Assembly: GCA_949987565.1 (NCBI GenBank)
Contig: OX465119.1
Location: 12,998,578 to 13,062,577 of the forward strand
Direction: 5' to 3'
DNA: 64,000 bases
From: Luidia sarsii
Lineage: Eukaryota > Echinodermata > Asteroidea > Paxillosida > Luidiidae
Shown here: positions 20,946 through 32,580 of the stretch, piece after piece
Position numbering within the stretch: the stretch's first letter is position 1
Layout: the number at the start of each line of letters is the position of its first letter
Notes under the pieces: model-generated
The model's database searches: none
What the model saw: the letters and a program-made list of their open reading frames with translations, nothing else
What the model was told of the DNA's origin: nothing
Position numbers and translations under genes: made by a program

Positions 20946-21596
20946 CCCTCATCATTGATTTCTTCCCAAGTGTTGCTGACACATTCCTGCTGATGTAGGG
21001 TGGGGCCGGGCGGGGGGGGGGGGGGTAGGGATTCACCCCGTGCCCACCTGTTCGGCACAAGTTCACATTCCACACACACGTACACACACACACACACGCC
21101 GTTTTATGGATGTGATCCTCGGTAATAAAACCGAAGGTCCAAAGAGATCGTTGCTCGTACGTGCGCAGATTCCTGAAATATTTTCTTTGGAAACATACTG
21201 CGCATTTGAGATCAATAGTACAACGGGGCAACAATGCACCTGCTGCGATAGTCCTCTGGTTAACTACAGCTATAATCAAACACACACACACACACAATTA
21301 CAATACTACAAAAGGACTGATTATACGGCGTACCTTTGAGAAAGGTTCATCTGCTTGTATTGAGCCGTTAGGCTTTCGCAAATTGTTGATATTTGCATTT
21401 TGGTCATGATTTCAGCCAGTATTCAGTTTGCAACATTTTGAATATTTTTTTAATTACAGAATACAAGTTCAGTGCTGAAGGTATTGATGTGCTCTCCTCT
21501 TGAATGATTCCAGGCCAGATACTGAAAATATTTGACAGATGGTTGAGCATTTCCACAAACCTCGTCATAAATTGATACAAGGCACTGCGTGCTATG
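20946..21596. other. No gene; part of a dispersed repeat tail
   Basis: Spacer with a poly-G run near 21012-21025 and CA microsatellites near 21080 and 21285. The segment 21395-21445 (TTTGCATTTTGGTC ... CAGTTTGCAACATTTTG) resembles the tail of the hairpin-bearing repeat at 23187-23345 and 60585-60680. Confidence 0.5.
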
Positions 21597-21752
21597 ATAG
21601 GGCGTGCAAAGTTGACATTCAGTCCCGAAATGTAGCATAGATATCTCCATTTCCAATGGAAGCAATCTCTATCAGAATATCTCCATTTATAATCGAGATA
21701 GCTCTATTAGAAATAGAGATGTTTTGGATTGAATGCCAGCTTTGCACGCTAT
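21597..21752. mobile_element. About 156-bp MITE candidate
   Basis: Left ATAGGGCGTGCAAAGTTGAC and right GCCAGCTTTGCACGCTAT are imperfect inverted repeats (about 28 bp including the CATTCA/TGAATG part). The interior has internal palindromic GATATCTCC / ATAGAGAT motifs. Only one copy is seen here. Confidence 0.6.
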
Positions 21753-22173
21753 ACTGTGACCATAATCATTATTCCGGATGCTATAGCCAGCTCTCAATGA
21801 AATGAGTGGCGCATTTTCTCAGGCTATAATGTGCGGAGTTGCAAAGTTATCCGATAGTACACACACTCAAAAATGCAATTATTGGACCCAGATAAACGAA
21901 CTGTGGTTTTCATATTGGTACAGTTGTTTGGTCGAGGATTTCATTCAGGGAAAGATATAGACGGCACCGTTCTACTCGTTGATCATTAACGAGCAGGCTT
22001 GTTCAACAGTGTCTACGTTTTGAGAGCAAATAAAATGAACAATTAAAGGGAAAGGTTTTGGAGAGCGTGAAATGCTACATTTGGACGCGCATTCTCCTAA
22101 AATCCGCTTGCTTCATTTTCGAAAGTGAGAGTAGGCCTACTGGTCGCGTACTCCGCTCGCCAATCGGCATGCT

Positions 22174-22479
22174 TCAATTGCGGACGCGAGAGTACGCTTT
22201 ACGCTCGCAGCCAATCAACACGCTTCGATTGCGGACGCGAGAGTACGCTTTACGCTCGCAACCAATCAACACGCTTCGATTGCGGACGCGAGAGTACGCT
22301 TTACGCTCGCAGCCAATCAACACGCTTCGATTGCGGACGTGAGAGTACGCTTTACGCTCGCAGCCAATCAACACGCTTCGATTGCGGACGCGAGAGTACG
22401 CTTTACGCTCGCAGCCAATCAACACGCGTCGATTGCGGACGCGAGAGCACGCTTTACGCTCGCAACCAATCAACATGCT
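22174..22479. repeat. 51-bp satellite carrying a CCAAT motif per unit
   Basis: Six or so near-identical 51-bp units containing GATTGCGGACGCGAGAGTAC, then GCCAATCAACACGCTT. The period equals 17 codons, so frames stay open on both strands; these are artefacts. Decayed units continue leftward to about 22060 and rightward to about 22720. Each unit has AGCCAATCA, a CCAAT-box-like motif, and several CpGs. Confidence 0.95.
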
Positions 22480-23186
22480 GCATTTGTGCGCGCACTCCAT
22501 CCAGGCAAAATAATAAGCGTCGTTGTGCTTTATACGCTCGTCCCTCTCTTTAATTGAATCGGAATGCTTCAATTATTGTGGACGTGAGCGTACGTCCTTC
22601 CCCCTCTCTCCCTCTATCTCTAGGTCTATACTATCTCTCTCCCTGATCGAATCAGAATGCTTCGTTTGTGTTCGTCCGTCATGAGCACATGCTTCATTAT
22701 TGCGTGCGCTTTGTTACCAAGGGTGTCGGGCACACGTGACAGCTGTCGACATCGCAATGAAAAAACCCATTAATTAACTGCTCCATCTGTAAAACAAGTG
22801 TCAGTGCTCTGCGTTTGAAGGCCGAGGTAGGCTTTGGGCCAGGCGGAATTATATTGAATTAGCGACGATTGTATTAATTTTGACCGCTTGAACCTTGTGT
22901 CCCACCCCTCCATTGTATGTGACGTTTCGCGCACGTTGCGGATCGAGGCACATTTCTGACGAAGAGGATGGCTACGGTGGCCTCAAAAGGCCAGTTTTTC
23001 CCATCGGCATGGGGGCTATTCACTTACTTGGTGTAGTGAAAAAACACCAACTACTTCCGATGCTTTAGATTTTTCCCTTTCAACTGACACCAATGTCCAC
23101 TTAAGGACACCATACTTCTACGTGCAACTTTCCACTAGTCTAGGACACCTTCCTTTCCAGAGCTTTGCGCCGAAAAAGAATTTCTA
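22480..23186. other. Decayed satellite, then no recognisable feature
   Basis: To about 22720 there are degenerate relatives of the 51-bp unit (GAATGCTTC, GTGGACGTGAGCGTACG). After that no feature was recognised. Confidence 0.45.
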
Positions 23187-23345
23187 AAAGTTAGAGGGCC
23201 TGACGTTTCGATCCCAGCAGGGCCTTTCTCAGGGCCTTTGAGAAAGGTCCGGCAAGGATCGAAACGTCAGGCCCTCTAACTTTGGAGATGTATGTATTGT
23301 GTTGCGGGTCATTTTAGTCAGTGAGCAGTTTGCAACAGTTTGTGT
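23187..23345. repeat. Dispersed hairpin repeat (GAAACGTC family), full hairpin copy
   Basis: 23187-23283 is a near-perfect inverted repeat: AAAGTTAGAGGGCCTGACG at the left is the inverse of the right end. In the right arm TTTGAGAAAGG leads into a stem and then CGAAACGTCAGGCC. It is followed by a tail with CATTTTAGTCAGTGAGCAGT. Other copies are at 40960-41245, 48480-48515 (deleted), 55737-56215 (expanded), 60585-60680 and 62826-62900. The right arm resembles a mutated hammerhead ribozyme core (see findings). Confidence 0.8.
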
Positions 23346-24099
23346 ATTCTAATAAAAAAGGATTAATTTGTGCAAAAAAGTGACGATCAATGTTCTTTTG
23401 CGGGCACCACCACTGTTATCCCCATCACGGGAGTAAGGCACAGGAGTTAGAACGCAAAGCTACCACTAACGCAATTGGTGCACTGTCGGTCACCGCGAAT
23501 TCGCTGGTAACCAACAGACCATCCCTTGAGATCCATCGCTGAAGTTGCATACTTTGTCCCTTGCTTCATAGTTATCCCAAGACCAAACTCACTTCTCGCC
23601 AAGTTTCCTCACGACTGCAAAATTAGGCGAGAAGCCTAACGTACCTCCGCTAGAAAGCCGAGCGCTGGCAGATTCGGATAGGACCGCTGATTTCATTGCA
23701 GCAACGCCCCAAGGGCTCGCCAACATAATTGAAAAGAAACAACGAACTATCAATCGTTGAAATGTTTCCTGTTTGTTCACGACTTGGAATAAATATAGGC
23801 TGCGGACGGTACTTCGATCATTTCTGAGTATTGAACAATCGGTCCAAATTCGAGGCTGTGTATTAGTCTCTCGGAAAGGATTTCTTTCTTCTTCTTCTTC
23901 TTCTTCTTCTTTTTTTTTTTTTGGGGGGGGGTGGGTGGGGTGGGGGGGGGGGGGTTAGTTTGATGGTGTAGGTGTTTTGATGGGCGAACCCGGTAGCTGT
24001 CGAATCGATCCATCGACAGGGCACAATAGGGGGTATTGTGTTGGGTTGTTGACAGGAGCGGTTATAAGGGGGGCCACGGGCAGAACGCATGGCCAAACA
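23346..24099. other. No recognisable feature
   Basis: Spacer with a CTT run and poly-T/poly-G junction at 23890-23955. Confidence 0.4.
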
Positions 24100-24705
24100 T
24101 TCACCACTCTCTCCCCTCTCTACCACTCTCTCTCTCCCTCTCTCTCCCCCCTCCCACTCTCCCACTGTCTCTCTCCCTCTCTCTCCCTCTCTCTCCCCCT
24201 CTCTCTCCCCTTAATTCCCACTTTCCCACTCTCTCTCTCTTCCCTCTCTCTCCCCCTCTCTCTCCCCCTCTCTCCCCCCTCCCTCCCCCTCTCCCACTCT
24301 CTCTCTCCCTCTCTCTCTCCCCTCTCTCTTTACCTTTCTCTCTCCACCCCCTCTCCCCCTCTCTCTCTCCCTCTCTCTCTCTCCCTCTCTCTCTAGCTCT
24401 CCATCTCTATCCCTCTCCCTCCCCTCTCCCTCTCTCTCTACCCTCTCTCTTTACCTATCTCTCCACACCTCTCTCTCCCCCTCTCTCCCCTCTCTCCCCC
24501 TCTCTCTCCATCTCTCTCTCTCTAGCTCTCCATCTCTATCCCTCTCCCTCCCCTCTCTCTCTACCCTCTCTCTTTACCTAACTCTCTCACCCCCTCTCTC
24601 TCCCCTCTCTCCATCTCTCTCTCTCTCCCTCTCTCCATCTCTCTCTCTCCCATCTCCCTCTCTTTCTCTCTCCTCCCCTCTTCTCTCTCTCTCCCCTATT
24701 TACAC
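24100..24705. repeat. CT-rich polypyrimidine tract
   Basis: About 600 bp of CTCTCTC/CCCCTCTC. A 100-150-bp unit containing AGCTCTCCATCTCTATCCC followed by CTCTTTACCTA recurs at about 24395 and 24520, which suggests higher-order duplication. Confidence 0.92.
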
Positions 24706-25064
24706 CAGCTCCCCGTAACGATCCACGATTAGTACGACAAACAAGTTCTTGCGGTTTTCTTGTTTACCGCTACGGCGTGGTGGCAGCTTTACCGCGAATC
24801 CGTTATATGGATGCCAGGGGACCTCCACAAATCGTTGCATGAGGCCCGAGCCGTGTATGTGTGTGTTTTACATGCACTTTAAAACGCCAGCGATAGCCCT
24901 TGACTGACGGGTGGAATTGTGAGGCATTAGTGTGACTGACTGCTGTCTGGGCTTGTCGGTGTTGTTGTTGTTGTTGACCTTTCGCCACGGCACGAAATGG
25001 GACGACCAGTGACGCCCCAGAGTGATCGCTAGAGACGTGTATAGGTCTTCGCTGTATCTCAACC
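24706..25064. other. No recognisable feature
   Basis: Unique spacer between two CT tracts. A short (GTT)n lies at about 24960-24975. Confidence 0.4.
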
Positions 25065-25545
25065 AGTCTCTCTCTTCCCCTCACCCTCCCTCTCCCTCTT
25101 TCCTCTCCCTCTCCCTCTCCCTCTCCCCTCCCTCTCCCTCTCCCTCTCCCTCTCTAAATGTCTTCCGCTCTCCCTCTCTCCCTCTCTCTTTCCTCCCTCC
25201 CTCCCTCTCTCTCCCTCTCAACTTCTCTCTCTTCCTCTCCCTATCTCTCTCTCCCGTCTCCCCCTCGCTCTCTCCCCCTCTCTCCCCCTCCCTTTATCTC
25301 TCTCTCTCTCCCTCCATCTCACTCCTCTCTCTCCCCTTTCCCTCTCCCTCTCGCTCTCTCTCTCTCTCTCTCCTCTCTCTCCCTCCTTCCCTTCCTCTCT
25401 CTCCCTCCCCTTCCTCTCCCCCCTCTCGGTCTCCCTCTTCCCTCTCTCTATCTTCTTTCTCTCTTACCCTCTCGCTTCCCCATGTCTACTCTATCGTCTC
25501 ATCTCTCTTTTATCTCTCTCTCTCTCCCTCCACCTCTCTCCAAGT
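25065..25545. repeat. CT-rich polypyrimidine tract
   Basis: About 480 bp of CCCTCTC/CTCTCTC on the + strand. Ser-Leu-Pro open frames are artefacts. Confidence 0.92.
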
Positions 25546-25743
25546 TTCACCTCATGATGGTTTACCCCCTTTGCTCGTGGCCAGTCCTTCAGGCTGGACG
25601 TATGAGCGCTCCACAATCGAAAACGAAATTGTCACAGCACACACTCAAAAGGTTTTAAGGTTCTTTGACTCCAAGTTGTTTGCGCTGTGCGAACATCATT
25701 CTCCAAGGAGAGTGTGGAATCCTCCATTCCTCTATTTAGTGGG

Positions 25744-25853
25744 AAAATGTACGAAAAATGTACGAAAAATGTACGAAAAATGTACGAAAAATGTACGAAA
25801 AATGTACGAAAAATGTACGAAAAATGTACGAAAAATGTACGAAAAATGTACGA
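25744..25853. repeat. 11-bp tandem repeat, AAAATGTACGA x10
   Basis: Ten perfect units followed directly by a T-run and poly-G. The open frame reads a Lys-Cys-Thr-type repeat and is an artefact of the array. Confidence 0.97.
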
Positions 25854-26399
25854 ATTTTTTTTTTTTTTTTTTTTGGGGGGGGCAAATCCAGCTTCGTCTC
25901 CGTTGCTCAAAACTGAAGTTGGAGTTTGGAAGTCTTATTTCTCCAAAATCGAAGCCAACTGATTCCTGTTTTTACGCTTTGGTGGGACATTGCATGCCTC
26001 GGTTCACACTACGTTCATTGTCAATAATTATCGTTTTCTCCGTAGTTCTGAGAGTTCGATGAGTCCTGATTTGTAATCAAAAATTCGAGGTTATAAAATG
26101 CTTCCATTGCACACGCATCGTGGCAAAGTATACACCAGATCAGAAAGCACAGGGAAGGGGAGGGGGGGGGAGCGAGCATGGCATATGCGGCCCTTTACCT
26201 TCAATTAGCACCGGCTGCTCGCTAATGGGCTACCGATTGTGGCCGCTAGCCTTCAAACGCCCCTGACCCCCCGCTCAGGCACGCACAGACAAAACAATAC
26301 ACGCGTCAACAAAGTACACGTACTGACCGATCCAATGAGCTCTAAATGAGCAGCCGTGTCATTATGGACTCCAATGGATAGCTGAATGGTGCAAGGATG
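25854..26399. other. No recognisable feature
   Basis: T-run/G-run at 25854-25881, then spacer without identified content. Confidence 0.4.
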
Positions 26400-27180
<781 letters not shown>

Positions 27181-28015
27181 AAAAAAACATCTAACCCAAT
27201 CCTATTGACTACCTGGTTTTCTCGTGATAAGCAACCACAAGTAGACCCCTCTGTGCGCGAGACTTAAAGACGGATTGCGTCCTGACGTAATTATCTTCAT
27301 AATCTTCTCTTCGCGTCACCCCCCCCCCCTCTCCCCATCCTCCCGCCAAGCGAACGATTTAGCAGACTGAAATCGGATTTGGGAAGGTGCATAGGGATCG
27401 GACCGGTGGGGGGGGGGAGGCTGGAGACTGGGAGAATGGGGAGATTATGTGCTTATGCCTTTGGACAAGATGCACACAAAACCCTGCACGAACATGACTG
27501 CACGTACTGCATGAAAGGTTTAGACCGATTATCGTCGACTGAGGAGAGACATCTATTCAAAGAGAGGTTTTTTTTCTTTCTTTTCCATTCGGGTGAAAAT
27601 AAAAGCAAGACGAAGGCATTAGGATAGGGGTCTCTGTTAGCTTTTAGGATTGTTTTTTTTTTCGGAGAGGGGGAAGCCCACAGTAATGAATGAATGAATG
27701 CATTGCACTCCCAAGTCTAATCTATCTTCATCAGTGATGGCAGTCTAGTATCCTCTTCCTTGCTGGAGTGACCATTCTCGTTCTTTTTTTTTCTTTCTTG
27801 CCTGCCAGAGTGGCCGCTGTAATAATAATGACCGCAGCTCTCACGGTAAAAGTCCAATGGGTTGACAGAAGGCCAGCATAGATGAGAGATGTTTAATATC
27901 GTGAGGCACGGCGTTTCGATCTCGTTGGTACTTTCTTAATTTGTCTTTTTTTGGCGAAGATCGGAACTTCGGGCTTTCTGCTTTTATCAAAAGGTCCATG
28001 CAAGTATCATGACCG
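27181..28015. other. No recognisable feature
   Basis: Unassigned spacer with short C and G runs near 27320 and 27406. Confidence 0.4.
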
Positions 28016-28136
28016 CCCCTCTCCCTCTCACTCTCCCTCTCCTTTCCCGCTCCCTCTCCCTTTCCGTCTCCCTCTCACTCTCACTCTCCCTCTCCCTCTC
28101 CCTCTCCCTCTCCCTCTCCCTCTCCTCTCCCTCTCC

Positions 28137-28183
<47 letters not shown>

Positions 28184-28552
28184 CCTCTCCCTCTCCTCTC
28201 CCTCTCCCTCTCCCTCTCCTCTCCCTCTCCCTCTCCCTCTCCCTCTCCCTCTCCCTCTCCCTCTCCCTCTCCCTCTCCCTCTCCCTCTCCCTCTCCCTCT
28301 CCCTCTCCCTCTCCCTCTCCCTCTCCCTCCCCTCCCCTCTCCCTCTCCCTCTCCCTCTCCTCTCTCTCTCTCTCTCTCTCCTTTCCCTCTCCCTCTCCCT
28401 CTCCCTCCACCTCCCCCTCTCCCTCCACCCCCTCTCCCTCTCCCTCTCCCTCCACCCCCTCTCCCCTCTCCCTCCCCCCTCTCCCTCTCCCCCTCCCTCT
28501 CCCTCTTTGTCTTCCTTTCCGTCCCCTCTCCCTCTCCCTCTCCTCTTCCTCT
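28016..28552. repeat. (CCCTCT)n hexamer array
   Basis: About 540 bp of polypyrimidine sequence. A block of TCTCAC units lies near 28137-28185, and a near-perfect CCCTCT run at 28215-28330. The sequence GGTCCATGCAAGTATCATGACC immediately before the array marks the insertion boundary. Artefact frames occur on both strands. Confidence 0.97.
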
Positions 28553-29396
28553 CAAAGACCACGTCAAGATCGAAACACGAGGCACAGCTTCTCCCAAGAT
28601 CGACTTTCTCTATTAATAATATTATGCAATTTTGCCCAAACCAAGGCTATACAGTCACTCTATAGGCTAAGGGCTATGGCAGAAGATAAGGAGGAACTCA
28701 GAAAATCGGAGAAAGTAATTGACGTTCCTCTTAAAACGGACCAGATCCTAAGAAGGTGGGAAACGCGAACTAGGAAGGGAATTCCAAAAGAGAAGTCGAA
28801 CGTGGGAAGAAGCTGTTCTGATTTCTTCTACCGGTACATCTTGGAAAAGACAGTGCACGGGAGAGAGGGTCCAATAGCCCCGCGATCTCTGACCTTTCTC
28901 CACGGTCCAGCAAGAGATCGAAATGGCCACAAAAAAAAAAAACACCCGACGATCTCCCCAAATTTTCCTCGAATCAAAATGCTGGGGCCCCGTTATTCCT
29001 TCTAATCACCGTTTAAAAACAAACAGACACGATTTTGGTTAGTAACCTTTTTTTTTCTATAATTTTTTTTTAATTTAACGACTGATGGAATATTTCCTGT
29101 ATAGGTCTATACGAGTTTCGGTTTCAAAGAAAAATTAAAAAACAGGGGTTCGGACCTCTACATGTTTTGTTTTTAAAGGCGGGAATGTTATTAAGAGTTT
29201 GCCGGAAAGGGACAATTATTTGGGTGATTGTTTTTAATCATTTCAGGGTGAGACTATACCGTAGTCCAAAAGGGGGAGGGGTTTCTACATTTCCGCTATT
29301 TCATGTTTTCCCAAACAGTTTGCGACGTGTTTTGGTAATGTGCAGGGGTATACACGCCAGTCCCACGTTTCCATCACCTCCGCCTGTCTCTCTGCC
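28553..29396. other. No gene; short dispersed motif at its start
   Basis: 28640-28680 (AAGGCTATACAGTCACTC, then TAAGGGCTATGG) resembles 36218-36255 and 45985-46025, which suggests an old dispersed repeat. The rest, including a 109-codon chance frame, has no recognisable content. Confidence 0.4.
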
Positions 29397-29430
29397 ACCT
29401 CTCTCTCTCACCTCCCTCTCCTCTCTTTCT

Positions 29431-29477
<47 letters not shown>
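29397..29477. repeat. (CT)n followed by (GA)n, self-complementary
   Basis: A CT-rich run switches directly to about 36 bp of perfect AG dinucleotides, so the two halves can pair as a hairpin. A similar GA-to-CT switch occurs at 35796-36195. Confidence 0.85.
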
Positions 29478-29479
<2 letters not shown>

Positions 29480-30389
29480 CTAATCGCAGCCATTGGTTGT
29501 GCACAAAGCGGATTCATTTTGTGGTTGAGCAAAATCGCAGGAGAGCCACATAATTGCGAGAATTTCTGCAATTATGTGGCTTGGCAGTTTTCGTTTTCTC
29601 ATTTAGTGGCAGAAATTCATTAAGGGACAAATGCAATATAGTGGATTGCTTTTGCAATAATGTGGATGGCACAAAAAGTCCGTTGACCTGCAAAGAACTA
29701 TTAATTTCGTTATAATCTTTGACGCACTAGATTTATTTTTCTGATGTTTTGTTTTTCTCTTCAAGACTTCCGAAACGTTCGTTGGATTTTTACGGTTATT
29801 TTCAAGCCAAAAACAGATTTTATTTCAACAAATGAAAAAAATATAGAAAAAATACCCTTTTTTCATTAAGTGGTTGAGCAACATCTTGGGCAACAGCGCT
29901 CCAATTTGGAGGTTAAACTAAAAAAGCTCTTTTGAGTTAAAAATGCGTTCAATTGGCATCAATTTCCTGTCTATAGTACTAGAGGGTATACATTTCATGG
30001 CACTATCATTTTCAATTGTTTCTTTTACTTAATTATTCGGGAAAAAAGTATAATGCGCTGTATTATGAGTATGCTGATGCAGTTGATGCTAGCCCCATAA
30101 TTACATATTTTGGATGTGCTATGGATAGGGTTTTTTCCAGTATGAAATAGAAGTACCTCCTTGCTGTGGCTGTCTCCAAATGGTGCAAGTAAGAAAATGG
30201 GTGAAAAGTTTTCACAAAGATGTTCTTGCACTTCAATTTGACGGTTTTTGCAACCGCCAATGATAATTCATTGATGAAAATACCGTACTTTACACCAAAG
30301 CACACGCAAGAATATATATCTCACCTATCATCAAACGGCTTCCTTATTTTGAGAAGATTTCGTGCGCCCTGGGGATATGTTTCTGGTGG
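29478..30389. other. AT-rich spacer, no recognisable feature
   Basis: About 900 bp with no gene. A short self-complementary pair (CACATAATTGCGAGAATTTC / GCAATTATGTGG) lies at 29550-29580. Chance frames under 81 codons were not called. Confidence 0.45.
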
Positions 30390-30704
30390 CGGATGAGGGA
30401 AAGTTTGGCAAATAATGTGCCTTCATCATCCCTCTGTTCATCCTTCGTTCTTCCCTTTGTTCATCCTTTCCTTCATCTTTGTCATTGTCTCTTTGTGTCC
30501 TTTTCTTCGTCTTTTGTCTATGCGATGTCTTTTGTCTCTCTGTCACTTTCTCTTCGTCTCTCTGTCACTTTCTCTTCGTCTCTTTGTCTTTCGTCTCCTC
30601 ATCTTTCGTCTTCTCGTCTCTCCATTTCATCGTCCTTCGTCTCTTCATTTATTTGTTTTTCGTCACTTTGTCTCTCCATTTTTTTTGTTTTTCGTCTATA
30701 CATT
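30390..30704. repeat. Degenerate TTCGTCTC-rich tract
   Basis: Irregular TTTCGTCTCT, TCTTCGTC and CATCTTTCGTC units resemble decayed relatives of the 15-bp repeat inside the adjacent foldback element. It lies just outside the left terminus of that element, so it may be an older array into which the element inserted or a decayed arm. Confidence 0.6.
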
Positions 30705-31499
30705 TATCTCTAACGATAAATACTCTCTTGCAGGTATCTTGACGATTTTATTCAACGCGTTAATTACTGTTATGTTAGATTTTTAACGTAACGTTACTGA
30801 CAGTCCTTTACTATAACTGATGGAGATTTGTACGTCGAGTTCGGCAAACCAATAATACACACTCCTCAACGCAAACTTATTTTATTTACCTCTTTCTCCC
30901 AATATTTATTAACATGGTAATATGAAGGGGAATCCATATTGAAAACGTTGGTACATGTACAATGATTACGATATGCGTATTGTATGGGCATGTTGGACGG
31001 TCACCCGTGATTTCAGGTAGTCCGAGTAACTTGGACCCGACAAGTCACCATTTTTTATCGAAATTTGAAATTTGGAGGGTCGGTCACCCCATGGCTTCAG
31101 GTAGTCCGAGCAACTTGGACCAGATAAGTCACCCTTTTTTTATCGAAATTTGACATTTGGAGGGTCGGTCACCCACCCGACCCCCCAAATTTCAAATTTC
31201 AATAAAAAAGGGTGACTGTTGGGTCCAAGTTACTCGGACTAGGTTTCAGGTTGGTATTTCAAGCAAAGACAGGGCACAGCTGTTTGATTACAACAGAAAT
31301 CGAAACAAAATATAAAATAATGGTCTTCACATATTTTCAGCTCAAGGGTAATAAAATACAAATTGCCAAATAACTGCATAGGTACGACCATAATTATTGG
31401 TAATTAAACCAGAGACGAAATTTAGGCAAAGAGACGAACAGACGAAAGTTGCCGAAGAGATGAAACACGAAGACATGAAACACGGAGACAACAGACGAT
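30705..31499. repeat. Foldback element, left outer inverted-repeat domain
   Basis: Nearly identical to the reverse complement of 34791-35588. It contains two or three units of about 83 bp with GTAGTCCGAGTAACTTGGAC and TTTTTTATCGAAATTTGA, plus one inverted copy of the unit near 31185-31245. Confidence 0.88.
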
Positions 31500-32580
31500 C
31501 AGACGAAATGTGAAGAGGCGAAATGTGAAGCGACGAAAGGCGTAGAGACGAAAGGCATATAGAGACGAAAGGCGAAGAGACGAAAGGCGTAGAGACGAAA
31601 GGCATATAGAGACGAAAGGCGAAGAGACGAAAGGCGAAGAGACAAAAGGCAAAGAGACGAAAGGCGAAGAGACGAAAGGCGAAGAGACGAAAGGCGTAGA
31701 GACGAAAGGCGTAGAGACGAAAGGCGAAGAGACGAAAGGCGAAGAGACAAAAGGTGAAGAGACGAAAGGCGTAGAGACGAAAGGCGTAGAGACGAAAGGC
31801 GAAGAGACGAAAGGCGAAGAGACGAAAGGCGAAGAGACGAAAGGCGAAGAGGCGAAAGGCGAAGAGACGAAAGGCGAAGAGACGAAAGGCAAAGAGACGA
31901 AAGGCAAAGAGACGAAAGGCGAAGAGACGAAAGGCGAAGAGACTAAAGGCGAAGAGACGAAAGGCGAAGAGACGAAAGGCGAAGAGACGAAAGGCGAAGA
32001 GACGAAAGGCGAAGAGACGAAAGGCGAAGAGACGAAAGGCGAAGAGACGAAAGGCGAAGAGACGAAAGGCGAAGAGACGAAAGGCGAAGAGACGAAAGGC
32101 GAAGAGACGAAAGGCGAAGAGACGAAAGGCGAAGAGACGAAAGGCGAAGAGACGAAAGGCGAGGGACGAAAGGCGAAGAGATGAAAGGCGAATAGACGAA
32201 AGGCGTAGAGACGAAAGGCGTAGAGACGAAAGGCGAAGAGACGAAAGGCGAAGACATGAAGAGGCGAAAGGCGAAGAGACAAAAGGCGAAGACATGAAGA
32301 GGCGAAAGGTGAAGAGACGAAAGGCGAAGAGACGAAAGGCGAAGAGACGAAAGGCGAAGAGACGAAAGGCGTAGAGACGAAAGGCATATAGAGACGAAAG
32401 GCGAAGACATGAAGAGGCGAAAGGCGAAGAGACGAAAGGCGAAGAGACGAAAGGCGAAGAGACGAAAGGCGTAGAGACGAAAGGCGAAGAGACGAAAGGC
32501 GAACAGACGAAAGGCGACGAGACGAAAGACGAAGACATGAAGAGACGAAAGGCGAAGAGACGAAAGGCGTAGAGACGAAA
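31500..32580. repeat. Foldback element, left 15-bp array (GAAGAGACGAAAGGC)
   Basis: About 70 units. Variants such as GTAGAGACGAAAGGC, AAAGAGACGAAAGGC and GAAGACATGAAGAGGC are scattered and sometimes occur in pairs. It is longer than the right array (about 1.08 against 0.75 kb), so the arms have changed length independently. Confidence 0.95.

Noticed and set aside
28676..29005. Lys/Glu-rich 109-codon + strand frame as a gene
   Set aside because: The start overlaps a dispersed repeat motif, no domain was recognised, and opposite-strand frames of similar length overlap it.
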